Origin: Chloroflexota bacterium
GTDB lineage: Bacteria > Chloroflexota > Anaerolineae > Aggregatilineales > Phototrophicaceae
Length of the DNA: 7,490 nt
Reading direction: 5' to 3'
Assembly: GCA_010092805.1 (NCBI GenBank)
Contig: JAADYY010000615.1
Span: forward strand, 1 to 7,490
How positions within the stretch are numbered: position 1 is the stretch's first letter; the number at the start of each line of letters is the position of its first letter. The notes below the pieces were generated by a model, which saw nothing but the letters and a program-made list of their open reading frames with translations, made no database searches and was not told where the DNA came from. Positions 1 to 6,292 of this stretch are shown piece by piece. The position numbers were made by a program, and so were the translations under genes.

Positions 1-149
1 AGTTCCGGCAGAATCACTTTGATCGCGACTTCGCGGTTGATCGTTGGCTGCCATGCGCGGTAGACGGCCCCAAACCCACCTGCACCAATCCGCTGGCGGA
101 GTTCATACCCTTTGAGCGCCTGGCCGCTGAGGTCGTGTATGAGTTCCAA
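1..149 (-). CDS. Ser/Thr protein kinase, N-terminal fragment (cut by window edge)
   Basis: This is the first 49 residues of a Hanks-type (PknB-like) Ser/Thr protein kinase; the rest lies beyond the left edge. Residues 14-49 hold kinase subdomains I and II. The glycine-rich ATP loop GAGGFGAVY is at residues 22-30 and the VAIK lysine that positions ATP phosphates is Lys44. No signal peptide precedes the fold, so the kinase domain is cytoplasmic. The start is TTG at 149-147: an in-frame TAG lies about 45 nt upstream, there is no ATG or GTG between, and a purine-rich ribosome binding site sits 9 nt away. It lies 105 nt downstream of the GT-C-like gene on the same strand. A weak -10-like TAGAAT (minus strand, 186-191) could give it a promoter, but no matching -35 is visible. 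Kinases of this type often carry C-terminal sensor or WD40 domains, which cannot be seen here. Confidence 0.88.
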   Translation of the reverse strand, partial: MELIHDLSGQALKGYELRQRIGAGGFGAVYRAWQPTINREVAIKVILPE

Positions 150-158
150 GTTGAGTCG

Positions 159-167
159 TCCCTTCCC
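159..167 (-). promoter_or_regulatory. Ribosome binding site supporting the TTG start of the kinase
   Basis: The minus strand reads GGGAAGGGA, 9 nt before the TTG codon at 149. This is the main reason for choosing TTG, since the frame has no other start. Its AAGGG can pair with CCCTT at 171-175 (minus strand) as a 5-bp hairpin with a 6-nt loop, which could partly hide the site. That pairing is inference. Confidence 0.55.
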
Positions 168-254
168 AAAAAGGGGTGTCTTCCTATTCTACACGCAGAA
201 TGCGGATCCGACGTGGAACATTTGCCGATTTTTGGCGATTTACTGCCGGAAATA

Positions 255-1850
255 TCAACTTTCCGACGATAACCGCAGCACGGCGGCGGTCTCATTTTCG
301 AGCACGATCTCGGCGCGGAGCGTGCTGGCCGGCTCCAACCGGCTCAACGCTGCGCGCCCGATCAGCAGGTAGAGCGGGTCGTAGGCATAGGCGAGATCGT
401 GCGCCGCCTGAAACACGCAGTCGAGATCACGGCAGCCGCCGATGCGCCCGTTGAGCGCGTTGATGCGGGCCTGTTCGTCTGGCCGCCACTCCGCCCCGAA
501 GCGGACGTTGAGCGTCGTGCGCCGCGCGAGTTGCGGGAACCACTCGATCACGGGTTCGATGTCAACGACGATGAAGCGTGCAGCGGCGGGGATCGTGTCC
601 GAGGCGGCGATCTGCTGCATCAACGCCACATGCGCCGGGCGGATCTGCGCGCGCGCGCGCATCCCGTCGAGGGTCAGGGCGGCGCTGCCCACGATGTTGG
701 CCGCCAACAGCAGCGCGACTCCGGCACTGAGCAGGCGGCGTGCCCGTCGATGTAGATGATCGCGCGCCCAGCCGTTGATCAATGGGATGAGGCCGCGCGT
801 GAGCGCCAGCGCCGCCAGCACCGCCGCCGGTACCGTGACCATCCAACTGCCCTCGCGCGGGATGGCGCTGAAGATCACATAGGTGAGCGCGAACAGCCAG
901 CGGCGCGTGAACAGCGCATAGATCAAGCCGAGGTAGATCAAGCCGTTCCAGACGACGCCGCTCCAGAAGGTGGTCGTGGGGAGCGCCGCCGGGTTGCTCA
1001 CACCGACCAGCGGGGCCAGCGGGCGCAGCAGGCTTGTGCTCAGCCCGCCCTGCTCGTTGATCAGCGTGGCGGTGAACACGCCCGGCCCATGCGTCGTGAT
1101 CACCGCCAGCCAGTAGGGTGCCGCGACGATCAGCGCGACCGCCCCGATCACCAGCCAGCGGCGCAGCACCCAGCCGCGATCCTGCGCGCGGATCACATCT
1201 GCCGCGCCGACGACGATCATCAGCGGGATGAGGCCGTAGGCGAGGCCGGGCGAGATCAGCGCGCCGACGCCCCACAGCCCCGCCAGGATCAACGCTGTGC
1301 GCCACGAGTCGGAGCGATAGGCGCGCGCCGCCGCGATCAGCACCCAGATCAGCGCCAGCAGGCCGAACGCCTCGACCAACCCGTCGCTGGTGATCGGTTC
1401 GGCGAAGGCGCTGGGCAGCAGCGCGAACCCGGCCAGCGCCACGATCTGCGTCGGGCGGCTTAGTTCGAGCTGCCGCGTCAGGATCACGAACGACGGCAGC
1501 GTCAGGATCGCGATCAGCGGCGGCAGGAACACCACCACCGTGAATGGATCGACGCCGAGCGCGTGAATCAAAACGGCTATGGCGTAGAACACCAGCGGCG
1601 GGTACGCGAACGGCAAGCCGCCATCGGTGTAAAACGGGATCGTGGCGGGCAGGCGGTAGGCGTTGGCCGCGATCTGCTGGGCGAATTCGACGTACAGCCC
1701 GCCCAGCGTGAACGGGACGCTCGCATCGATCAGCGTGAGGTGGATCAAGCGGGCCGCCGCGCCGACGATGATCAGCAGGATCACAATCAGCGGATACCAG
1801 CGATCCAGCCGGGCGGTCAGGCGTGACTCGTTGGCGGATGTTTCGCTCAT
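255..1850 (-). CDS. GT-C-fold (GT39/ArnT-like) polytopic membrane glycosyltransferase, putative
   Basis: A 531-residue integral membrane protein. About ten hydrophobic segments occupy residues 20-392, followed by a soluble C-terminal region (about 400-531). The layout resembles GT-C enzymes (PMT/ArnT and related proteins), which move a sugar from a polyprenyl-phosphate donor at the outer face of the membrane. The first large external loop carries acidic residues (Asp42, Glu55) where GT-C enzymes place their catalytic Asp, and an AYPPLVFY segment (82-89) typical of such proteins. I cannot prove the catalytic residue. The C-terminal region has DIEPVIEWFP (430-439) and a Cys473/Cys478 pair that could form a disulfide outside the cell. 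I chose ATG 1850, 4 nt after the flippase stop, since the alternative GTG at 1892 overlaps that gene by 38 bp and has no ribosome binding site. No strong Shine-Dalgarno sequence is seen, so translation is probably coupled. The acceptor is unknown; a non-enzymatic membrane protein is possible. Confidence 0.72.
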   Translation of the reverse strand: MSETSANESRLTARLDRWYPLIVILLIIVGAAARLIHLTLIDASVPFTLGGLYVEFAQQIAANAYRLPATIPFYTDGGLPFAYPPLVFYAIAVLIHALGVDPFTVVVFLPPLIAILTLPSFVILTRQLELSRPTQIVALAGFALLPSAFAEPITSDGLVEAFGLLALIWVLIAAARAYRSDSWRTALILAGLWGVGALISPGLAYGLIPLMIVVGAADVIRAQDRGWVLRRWLVIGAVALIVAAPYWLAVITTHGPGVFTATLINEQGGLSTSLLRPLAPLVGVSNPAALPTTTFWSGVVWNGLIYLGLIYALFTRRWLFALTYVIFSAIPREGSWMVTVPAAVLAALALTRGLIPLINGWARDHLHRRARRLLSAGVALLLAANIVGSAALTLDGMRARAQIRPAHVALMQQIAASDTIPAAARFIVVDIEPVIEWFPQLARRTTLNVRFGAEWRPDEQARINALNGRIGGCRDLDCVFQAAHDLAYAYDPLYLLIGRAALSRLEPASTLRAEIVLENETAAVLRLSSES

Positions 1851-1854
1851 TGGG

Positions 1855-3726
1855 TTACTCGTTGACCTCTGCTCCTCGGCCCAAGCGTTCACGGATCAAG
1901 CGCCACAGCCAGCGCAGCTCCTCGATGCGCAGCAGCGCGGCCAACAGCAGAAACACACCCACGCTCAGGCCGCTGCTGACGGTGACCAGCGTGATCTCGC
2001 GCAGCAGCGTCGTCGGCGCGATGATCGTCGTGAGAATCGGCGTGGCGAGCGCGGCCAGCCCGGCCATGATCAAAGCGGCGAGCGCCGTTTTGCCGAACGT
2101 CAGCGCCAGCCGCTGCCCACCAAACCCACCGATCCGGCGCGCCAGCAGCACCGCCGCGATCAGCGCGTGGACGAGGTGCTTCACGCTGTCGGCGATCATC
2201 AGGCTGAACAGGCCATACGTCGGCAGCAGCGTCACCGCCACCAGCAGATAAATGCACAGGCTGATCAGGCCGATGACGGCGGGCGTGATCGTGTCCTGGC
2301 GGGCATAGAAGGCATACACCAGCAGCAGATCGACGGCGGCGAACGGCAGCCCGAACAGATACAGGCGCAGCGCCAGCGCCGTGATGGTCGTATCGAGCGG
2401 GGTGAAGGCCCCGTGCTCGAACAGCAGCGCGACGATGGGTGTCGCCAGCACGAACAGCCCGACCGTCGCCGGGACGATCAGCGTGATCGCCAGCCGCAGC
2501 CCCAACCCCAACGTATCTTTGAATGCGCGGGCGTGCTCGACCTGCGCTTCGATTTGTTCGTCGATCCGCTCGTCGCTCTGCCGCGCTGACTCCTCGCGGC
2601 CTTCGTGCGGCAGAGCGCGTGCCGCGCCCGGACGATCCCCCGGACGAGCACTTGGCCGAGCACTTGGCCGAGCACTTGGCAGAAAGCGCGTCGCCTGCCG
2701 CGAGAGCGTCGGCAGAATGGCGATGCTGATGGCCGTCGCCACCAGCCCCTGCGGGAATTGAATCAGAGTGGTGGCCCAGTTCATGTAGCTGATGCTGCGC
2801 GGCCCGGTTTGGCTGGCGAGGTTGTAGCTGAATGTGCGCACCAGCGTATCGATCAGCAGCGAGACCATCACGGGGGCGTAGAGCAGCCCGATCCGGCGGA
2901 TGGCTGGGTGCCGCCAGTCGAGGGTGAGGCGGATATGTGCGCCGCGCAGCCCAGGGATCTGCAAGGCCAACTGCACCAGCGCGCCGATCAGCCAGCCGAG
3001 CGCCGCCGCACGAATGGCGTCGTCCGGGCGGGCCAGCGTCCAGCGGGCGATCCCGCCGTCGATCTGCGTCATGATCTGCGGGGGCGGCGTCAGGGCAATC
3101 GTCGCGATCACGATGCAGCCGTTGAAGACCGCCCCGGCAAACGCCGGCCACGTGAACGCTTTCAGCGCGAACAACGTGCCGCTGAGCACCGCAAACAGGC
3201 TCAAAAACAGCAGCATCGGGGCCGTCAGCCGCAGCAGATCGACGGCGAGGGCCTGGGTAGCGGCATCCGCGCCGCTGCTGATGATCGCCACGACCTGCGG
3301 CGCGAAAAACTCCAGCAGCAGCACCAGCGCGAGCAGCAGCGCCGTCAGCAAACTGATCAGCACAGACACCACCCGCCACAACGCTTCCCGCCCCTGCCGC
3401 GTGACGATCTCGCTGAGCACCGGCACAATCGCGCTGTTGACGTGCCCGGCGATCATCAGGTCGTAGAGCGTTTTGGGCACGATGATCGCAATGTAAAGCG
3501 CGTCCGTCGCCCGCGAGGCCCCGAACAGATTCGTCAGCGTGACTTCGCGGGCCATGCCCAGCAAGCGGCTGGCGATGTTGCCCAGCGCCAGCACCCCGGT
3601 CGCACGGGCGACCCCGGCGTTGGTTTCGGCCTGCGTTTGCGCTACTTCAGTGGGGGGATTCGCCGAGCGATCAGACGGCAGATCGGACGGCAGATCCGAA
3701 GGGAGATTGATCGGTGTGTTGGACAA
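1855..3726 (-). CDS. murJ: MurJ/MviN-family lipid flippase (divergent)
   Basis: A 623-residue MOP-superfamily membrane protein with about 14 predicted membrane helices. MurJ flips lipid II across the inner membrane for peptidoglycan synthesis. Family landmarks are present: ASRLLGMARE (residues 52-61, aligning with E. coli Arg18 and Arg24), ATDA (Asp39 equivalent) and FPQGLVATAISIAILPTLSR (324-343, helix 8 region). Two sites differ: the E. coli Arg52 position is Tyr (VPKTLYDLM) and the Arg270 position is Thr (MNWATTL). The protein is longer than the usual 500-550 residues because of an N-terminal extension with LPSD repeats and a cytoplasmic helix 8-9 loop of about 60 residues with SARP repeats and a charged stretch. 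I chose TTG 3726, with GGAGAAAG 10 nt upstream. GTG at 3807 would add 27 Cys-rich residues, lacks a ribosome binding site and overlaps a possible promoter. The gene lies directly before the GT-C-like gene. The family is certain; lipid II as substrate is likely but not assured. Confidence 0.88.
   Translation of the reverse strand: MSNTPINLPSDLPSDLPSDRSANPPTEVAQTQAETNAGVARATGVLALGNIASRLLGMAREVTLTNLFGASRATDALYIAIIVPKTLYDLMIAGHVNSAIVPVLSEIVTRQGREALWRVVSVLISLLTALLLALVLLLEFFAPQVVAIISSGADAATQALAVDLLRLTAPMLLFLSLFAVLSGTLFALKAFTWPAFAGAVFNGCIVIATIALTPPPQIMTQIDGGIARWTLARPDDAIRAAALGWLIGALVQLALQIPGLRGAHIRLTLDWRHPAIRRIGLLYAPVMVSLLIDTLVRTFSYNLASQTGPRSISYMNWATTLIQFPQGLVATAISIAILPTLSRQATRFLPSARPSARPSARPGDRPGAARALPHEGREESARQSDERIDEQIEAQVEHARAFKDTLGLGLRLAITLIVPATVGLFVLATPIVALLFEHGAFTPLDTTITALALRLYLFGLPFAAVDLLLVYAFYARQDTITPAVIGLISLCIYLLVAVTLLPTYGLFSLMIADSVKHLVHALIAAVLLARRIGGFGGQRLALTFGKTALAALIMAGLAALATPILTTIIAPTTLLREITLVTVSSGLSVGVFLLLAALLRIEELRWLWRLIRERLGRGAEVNE
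2646..2681 (-). repeat. 12-bp x 3 tandem repeat inside the flippase gene (SARP units)
   Basis: The plus strand reads GAGCACTTGGCC three times in a row; only the last base of the third copy differs (A for C). The period is a multiple of three, so copy changes keep frame. On the coding strand it gives the repeated tetrapeptide S-A-R-P in the cytoplasmic loop between helices 8 and 9. Confidence 0.95.
3669..3704 (-). repeat. 12-bp x 3 tandem repeat near the flippase 5' end (LPSD units)
   Basis: Plus-strand units are GATCAGACGGCA, GATCGGACGGCA and a more diverged GATCCGAAGGGA. They encode L-P-S-D three times (the unit order is L-P-S-D from residue 8 onward) in the N-terminal extension ahead of the first membrane helix. 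The units are unrelated in sequence to the SARP repeat in the same gene. Confidence 0.9.
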
Positions 3727-3736
3727 CCTGACGACG

Positions 3737-3744
3737 CTTTCTCC
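3737..3744 (-). promoter_or_regulatory. Ribosome binding site candidate for the flippase TTG start
   Basis: The minus strand reads GGAGAAAG, ending 10 nt before TTG at 3726. The spacing from the GGAG core is longer than ideal (14 nt), so it supports the start only moderately. The alternative GTG at 3807 has nothing comparable. Confidence 0.45.
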
Positions 3745-3797
3745 GTGTTTGACGACACCCGATGCCAGGCCGTCGCACCCGGTTTGGCATCCGCACA

Positions 3798-3806
3798 AGC
3801 ATAGCA
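3798..3806 (-). promoter_or_regulatory. Possible extended -10 promoter for the flippase gene
   Basis: The minus strand reads TGCTATGCT: a TATGCT hexamer with the TGn extension, in the gap after the transporter gene. There is no recognisable -35. If used, transcription would start near 3791, inside the longer form of the flippase ORF, which would agree with the TTG 3726 start. Confidence 0.28.
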
Positions 3807-3837
3807 CAGCGTCATCGGCGCGCTAGTCTGCCGCGCT

Positions 3838-4743
3838 TCAAGCGCTGCGTAAGGGCCGGGATCGCGCGGGAAGGGCCAACACCGTCAGCCCGGCGAAGAC
3901 GAGGATCATTCCGGCGAGCGTTTGCGCGGCGAGCGGCTCGCCCAGCACGACGATCCCCAGCAGCGCGGCGGTCAGCGGCTCGGTGAGGGTGAGCGTGGCG
4001 ACACTGGCGATGGGCACCTGGCGCACCCCATAGCCGAAGCTGACGTAGCTGAGGCCCGTCGCGATCAAGCCGAGATGCAGCACGACCGCCACGCCGCGCA
4101 CCGACCCCACCCACGCCAGATCCCCGATGATCAGCAGCGGCAGCAGCAGCAGCGCGCCCAGGCTCATCGTGACCGCGACGACGGCTTCCGCCGGGTGATC
4201 TGCCGTCAGGCGCTGGATCGCAGCGGCGTAGAGCACGTAGGCCAACCCGGCGGTCAGCGCGAGCAGCACCCCGGCGGGCCGGATCGTCAAAGTTTGGTCG
4301 CCGCCGCCCGCCGCGATCAGCACGACGGTGCCCGCCACCGCGAGCGTCGTCGCCAGCAGCCAGCGACGGGTGGGGCGCTCGCCGCGCAGCAGGCTGATGA
4401 TCCCCGCGAAGACGGGCGCGCTGCCAATCGCGATGATCGTGCCCACAGCGACGCCCGTCTGCTGTGTGCCGCCGAAAAATGCCGGTTGATACAGCGCGAT
4501 CCCGGCACCCGCCAGCAAGACGGTGGGCCGATGCCAGCGCGCATCGGAGCGGAGGTTGCCGCGTGCCGCCGCCCATGCGAGCAGGGCCACGCCGCCGACG
4601 AGAATCCGCAGCGCGCCGACGGTCAGCGGCGTGATCCCGGCGGGGCCGAGCGCCTGCGCGGTGCCGGTCGTGCCCCACAGCAGCGCCGCCAACGCGATCA
4701 GCAGCGCGCCAGAGGCTCGCTCACCCTTCGACTCAACCTTCAC
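3838..4743 (-). CDS. EamA/DMT-superfamily transporter
   Basis: A 301-residue hydrophobic protein with ten likely membrane helices in two EamA repeats (about residues 13-143 and 157-291). Members export or import small metabolites such as amino acids, purines or sugars across the inner membrane; the substrate cannot be read from sequence. Family traits are LLWGTTGTAQ in helix 1 (21-30), ALRILVGG (44-51), the TQQTGVAVGTIIAIGSAPVF helix 3-4 stretch (93-112) with the following GER, and the matching second-half stretch with TEPLTAALLGIVVLGEPL (254-271). The start is GTG at 4743, overlapping the pyrH stop by 11 bp. There is no clear Shine-Dalgarno sequence, so translational coupling to pyrH is likely. 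No other start fits before helix 1. The stop codon sits inside a short palindrome (3833-3845). In many bacteria frr follows pyrH, so this transporter is an unusual neighbour. Confidence 0.9.
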   Translation of the reverse strand: MKVESKGERASGALLIALAALLWGTTGTAQALGPAGITPLTVGALRILVGGVALLAWAAARGNLRSDARWHRPTVLLAGAGIALYQPAFFGGTQQTGVAVGTIIAIGSAPVFAGIISLLRGERPTRRWLLATTLAVAGTVVLIAAGGGDQTLTIRPAGVLLALTAGLAYVLYAAAIQRLTADHPAEAVVAVTMSLGALLLLPLLIIGDLAWVGSVRGVAVVLHLGLIATGLSYVSFGYGVRQVPIASVATLTLTEPLTAALLGIVVLGEPLAAQTLAGMILVFAGLTVLALPARSRPLRSA

Positions 4744-5503
4744 GCGGAGTCCCGGCGGGCGCGCCCTCGGCGTTGATCAGCGTGCCCACTGCCGAGTCGC
4801 CGAGCACGGCGCGGCGCAGGGCGTCCTCCGCCCAGAAATTCAGCACCAGGATCGGCATGTTGTTCTCCTGGCACAGCGTGAAGGCGGTCATGTCCATCAC
4901 CTGCAAGCGCTCACGGAGCACATGGTCGTAATCGAGGTGGGTGTAGCGCACAGCAGACGCATCCTTGTTCGGGTCGGCGGTGTAGACGCCATCGACTTTG
5001 GTCGCTTTGATGACGATGTCCGCGTTGATCTCGGCGGCGCGCAGGGCGGCGGCGGTGTCGGTGGTGAAATACGGGTTGCCCGTACCCCCTGCGATCACCA
5101 CGACGCGGCCCTTCTCCAAATGGCGGATGGCCCGCAGCCGGATGTACGGCTCGGCGACGGCGTTCATCGAGACGGCGGTCTGCACACGGGTGGTCACCCC
5201 ATGCCGTTCGAGGGCGTCTTGCAGCGCCAACCCGTTCATTACGGTGGCAATCAAGCCCATGTGATCAGCGGTGCTCTGCGCCATGCCGCGCTTGACGCCA
5301 ATCGAGCCGCGCCACAGGTTGCCCGCGCCCACCACAACGGCGATCTGCACGCCCAGATCGTAGATGTCTTTGATCTTGTGGGCGATCACGTCGGCGCGGT
5401 CGGGGTCGATGCCGTAGCCTTGCGGCCCGGCCAGCGCCTCGCCGCTCAACTTGAGCACAATCCGGTCGTAAATGGCCTTGCCCTGCTTGGCGGGTTCTGT
5501 CAT
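4733..5503 (-). CDS. pyrH: UMP kinase
   Basis: UMP kinase (256 residues; the family is usually about 235-250) makes UDP from UMP and ATP in the cytoplasm, the step that commits pyrimidines to nucleotide triphosphates. It belongs to the amino-acid-kinase fold, normally as a hexamer. Visible motifs are KLSGEAL (18-24) for phosphate binding, VVGAGNLWRG (57-66), TADHMGLIAT (78-87) for UMP binding, GGTGNPYFTTDTAA (139-152), KATKVDGVYTADP (166-178) for ATP and uridine contacts, and MTAFTLCQENNMPI (205-218). The ATG at 5503 has an ideal AAGGAG 8 nt upstream. A strong terminator separates it from tsf, and no good promoter is seen in the 48 nt after that terminator. The last codons overlap the transporter start. 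Confidence 0.97.
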   Translation of the reverse strand: MTEPAKQGKAIYDRIVLKLSGEALAGPQGYGIDPDRADVIAHKIKDIYDLGVQIAVVVGAGNLWRGSIGVKRGMAQSTADHMGLIATVMNGLALQDALERHGVTTRVQTAVSMNAVAEPYIRLRAIRHLEKGRVVVIAGGTGNPYFTTDTAAALRAAEINADIVIKATKVDGVYTADPNKDASAVRYTHLDYDHVLRERLQVMDMTAFTLCQENNMPILVLNFWAEDALRRAVLGDSAVGTLINAEGAPAGTPREG

Positions 5504-5511
5504 CAGTCAAA

Positions 5512-5517
5512 CTCCTT
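5512..5517 (-). promoter_or_regulatory. Ribosome binding site of pyrH
   Basis: The minus strand reads AAGGAG, 8 nt before the pyrH ATG. It is a near-perfect Shine-Dalgarno match and fixes the start. Confidence 0.9.
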
Positions 5518-5551
5518 AATGCTGCCGGCCCCGTGCGGGCGCTCGGTGTGC

Positions 5552-5586
5552 AAAAAAAGAGGGACTAGCGAGAACGCTAATCCCTC
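5552..5586 (-). terminator. Rho-independent terminator after tsf
   Basis: On the minus strand GAGGGA-T-TAGCG, loop TTCT, CGCTA-G-TCCCTC forms 6 bp plus 5 bp around one mismatch, and seven T residues follow directly. This is a textbook intrinsic terminator for the rpsB-tsf transcript, about 70 nt after the tsf stop. It lies upstream of pyrH, so it could also act as an attenuator. Confidence 0.93.
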
Positions 5587-5599
5587 GATGACTCATCGA
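5585..5599. repeat. Perfect 15-bp palindrome next to the terminator
   Basis: TCGATGACTCATCGA has two 7-bp arms around a single central base. It overlaps the outer two bases of the terminator stem. It could be a DNA operator, or in the transcript a small hairpin next to the terminator. No protein is assigned. Confidence 0.6.
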
Positions 5600-5657
5600 C
5601 ATCGGTTGAAACACGGTGTGACGGGCGCGCTGCGCCGCCCGGCGTGGGGGCATGGGG

Positions 5658-6290
5658 TTATTCGTCGGTGTCTGCCGCGTCGTCGCTGTCGTTTTCACCC
5701 AGGGCGAAGCGCGCAAAGCGCCGGATCTCGATGCTTTCGCCCAGTTCCGCGACTCTTTCGGACAGAATATCGCTGATCGACTTGGCATCGTCCTTCAGGA
5801 ACTTCTGCTCCATGAGCACGATTTCCTCGAAGAACTTCTCCATGCGCCCATCGACAATCTTGTCGGCGACGGTTCCCGGCTTGCCCTCTTCCAGCGTGCG
5901 GCGGCGCTGCAATTCGCGTTCGGCCTGCACCACCGCGTCGGGCACGTCCTCACGCTTGAGGTATTCCGGGTTGAGGTTGGCGATGTGCAGCGCGATCTCT
6001 TTGGCGAACTGCCGGAACGAGTCGGTGTTGGCGACGAAATCTGTCTCGCAGTTGACCTCGACCATCACGCCCAGGCGCGCGTTGAAGTGCTGGTAGGTCT
6101 CGATAACGCCTTCGTTCATGCTGCGGCCTGCGCCCAGCTTCTTGGCGGCCTTCGCCAGGCCCTTTTCGCGCAGCCAATCGATCGCCTTCTGCATATCGCC
6201 TTCGGCAGCTTCGAGCGCGCGCTTGCAGTCCAGCGGGCCAGCGCCCGTCGCCTCACGCAGCTCCTTGACCATTTGTGCCGTGATTTGCAT
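5658..6290 (-). CDS. tsf: Translation elongation factor Ts (short form)
   Basis: EF-Ts, 210 residues, releases GDP from EF-Tu during protein synthesis. The N-terminal UBA-like domain is at residues 3-40, with the signature LREATGAGPLDCKRAL. The EF-Tu-contacting core has CETDFVAN (81-88), in which the Thr-Asp-Phe-Val motif pushes into EF-Tu. It then has a single core subdomain and the KPGTVADKIVDGR helix (137-149), ending in an acidic tail. E. coli EF-Ts is about 280 residues with a duplicated core; this is the one-lobed type known from Thermus. I chose ATG 6290, since GAGGGG lies 5 nt upstream. GTG at 6296 would start inside that site. Its start lies 2 nt past the rpsB stop, so the two are translationally coupled. 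A terminator follows the gene. Confidence 0.97.
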   Translation of the reverse strand: MQITAQMVKELREATGAGPLDCKRALEAAEGDMQKAIDWLREKGLAKAAKKLGAGRSMNEGVIETYQHFNARLGVMVEVNCETDFVANTDSFRQFAKEIALHIANLNPEYLKREDVPDAVVQAERELQRRRTLEEGKPGTVADKIVDGRMEKFFEEIVLMEQKFLKDDAKSISDILSERVAELGESIEIRRFARFALGENDSDDAADTDE

Positions 6291-6292
6291 GT

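Noticed and set aside
231..245. Possible hairpin around GCCGATTTTTGGC between the glycosyltransferase and kinase genes
   Set aside because: The stem is 3 bp on the transcribed strand, and a G-T pair that would lengthen it exists only on the opposite strand.
647..660. (GC)7 dinucleotide run inside the glycosyltransferase gene
   Set aside because: It encodes an ordinary Arg-Ala-Arg-Ala stretch after the last membrane helix. Slippage would cause frameshift, but there is no sign the gene is switched, and such runs occur by chance in GC-rich DNA.
1081..1260. Frequent GATC sites, considered as a HIP1-like or methylation-related signal
   Set aside because: They mostly arise from ATC isoleucine codons after G-ending codons in membrane helices, so codon use explains them.
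1851..1892. Longer glycosyltransferase start at GTG 1892
   Set aside because: It overlaps the flippase gene by 38 bp, has no ribosome binding site, and the extra 14 residues are polar with no family similarity.
1663..2589. A 308-codon open frame on the plus strand across the flippase/glycosyltransferase junction
   Set aside because: Same low-complexity Gln/Arg/Asp composition, antisense to two convincing genes.
2605..3804. A 399-codon open frame on the plus strand, opposite the flippase gene
   Set aside because: The translation is almost entirely Arg/Gln/Asp/His-rich with no recognisable fold, mirroring hydrophobic codons on the other strand.
3833..3845. GCGCTTCAAGCGC palindrome spanning the transporter stop codon, considered as a terminator
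   Set aside because: No T-run follows on the minus strand and the RNA stem would be only about 4 bp with a workable loop.
5620..5641. GC-rich hairpin GGGC/GCCC just after the tsf stop, considered as a riboswitch part
   Set aside because: It is short with a bulge, has no T-run, and does not match any riboswitch core that I know.
4523..5776. A 417-codon open frame on the plus strand, opposite pyrH and its neighbours
   Set aside because: It runs antisense to pyrH, crosses the terminator, and its translation is rich in Arg, His, Gln and Gly without any domain. It is a shadow of codon bias in GC-rich DNA.
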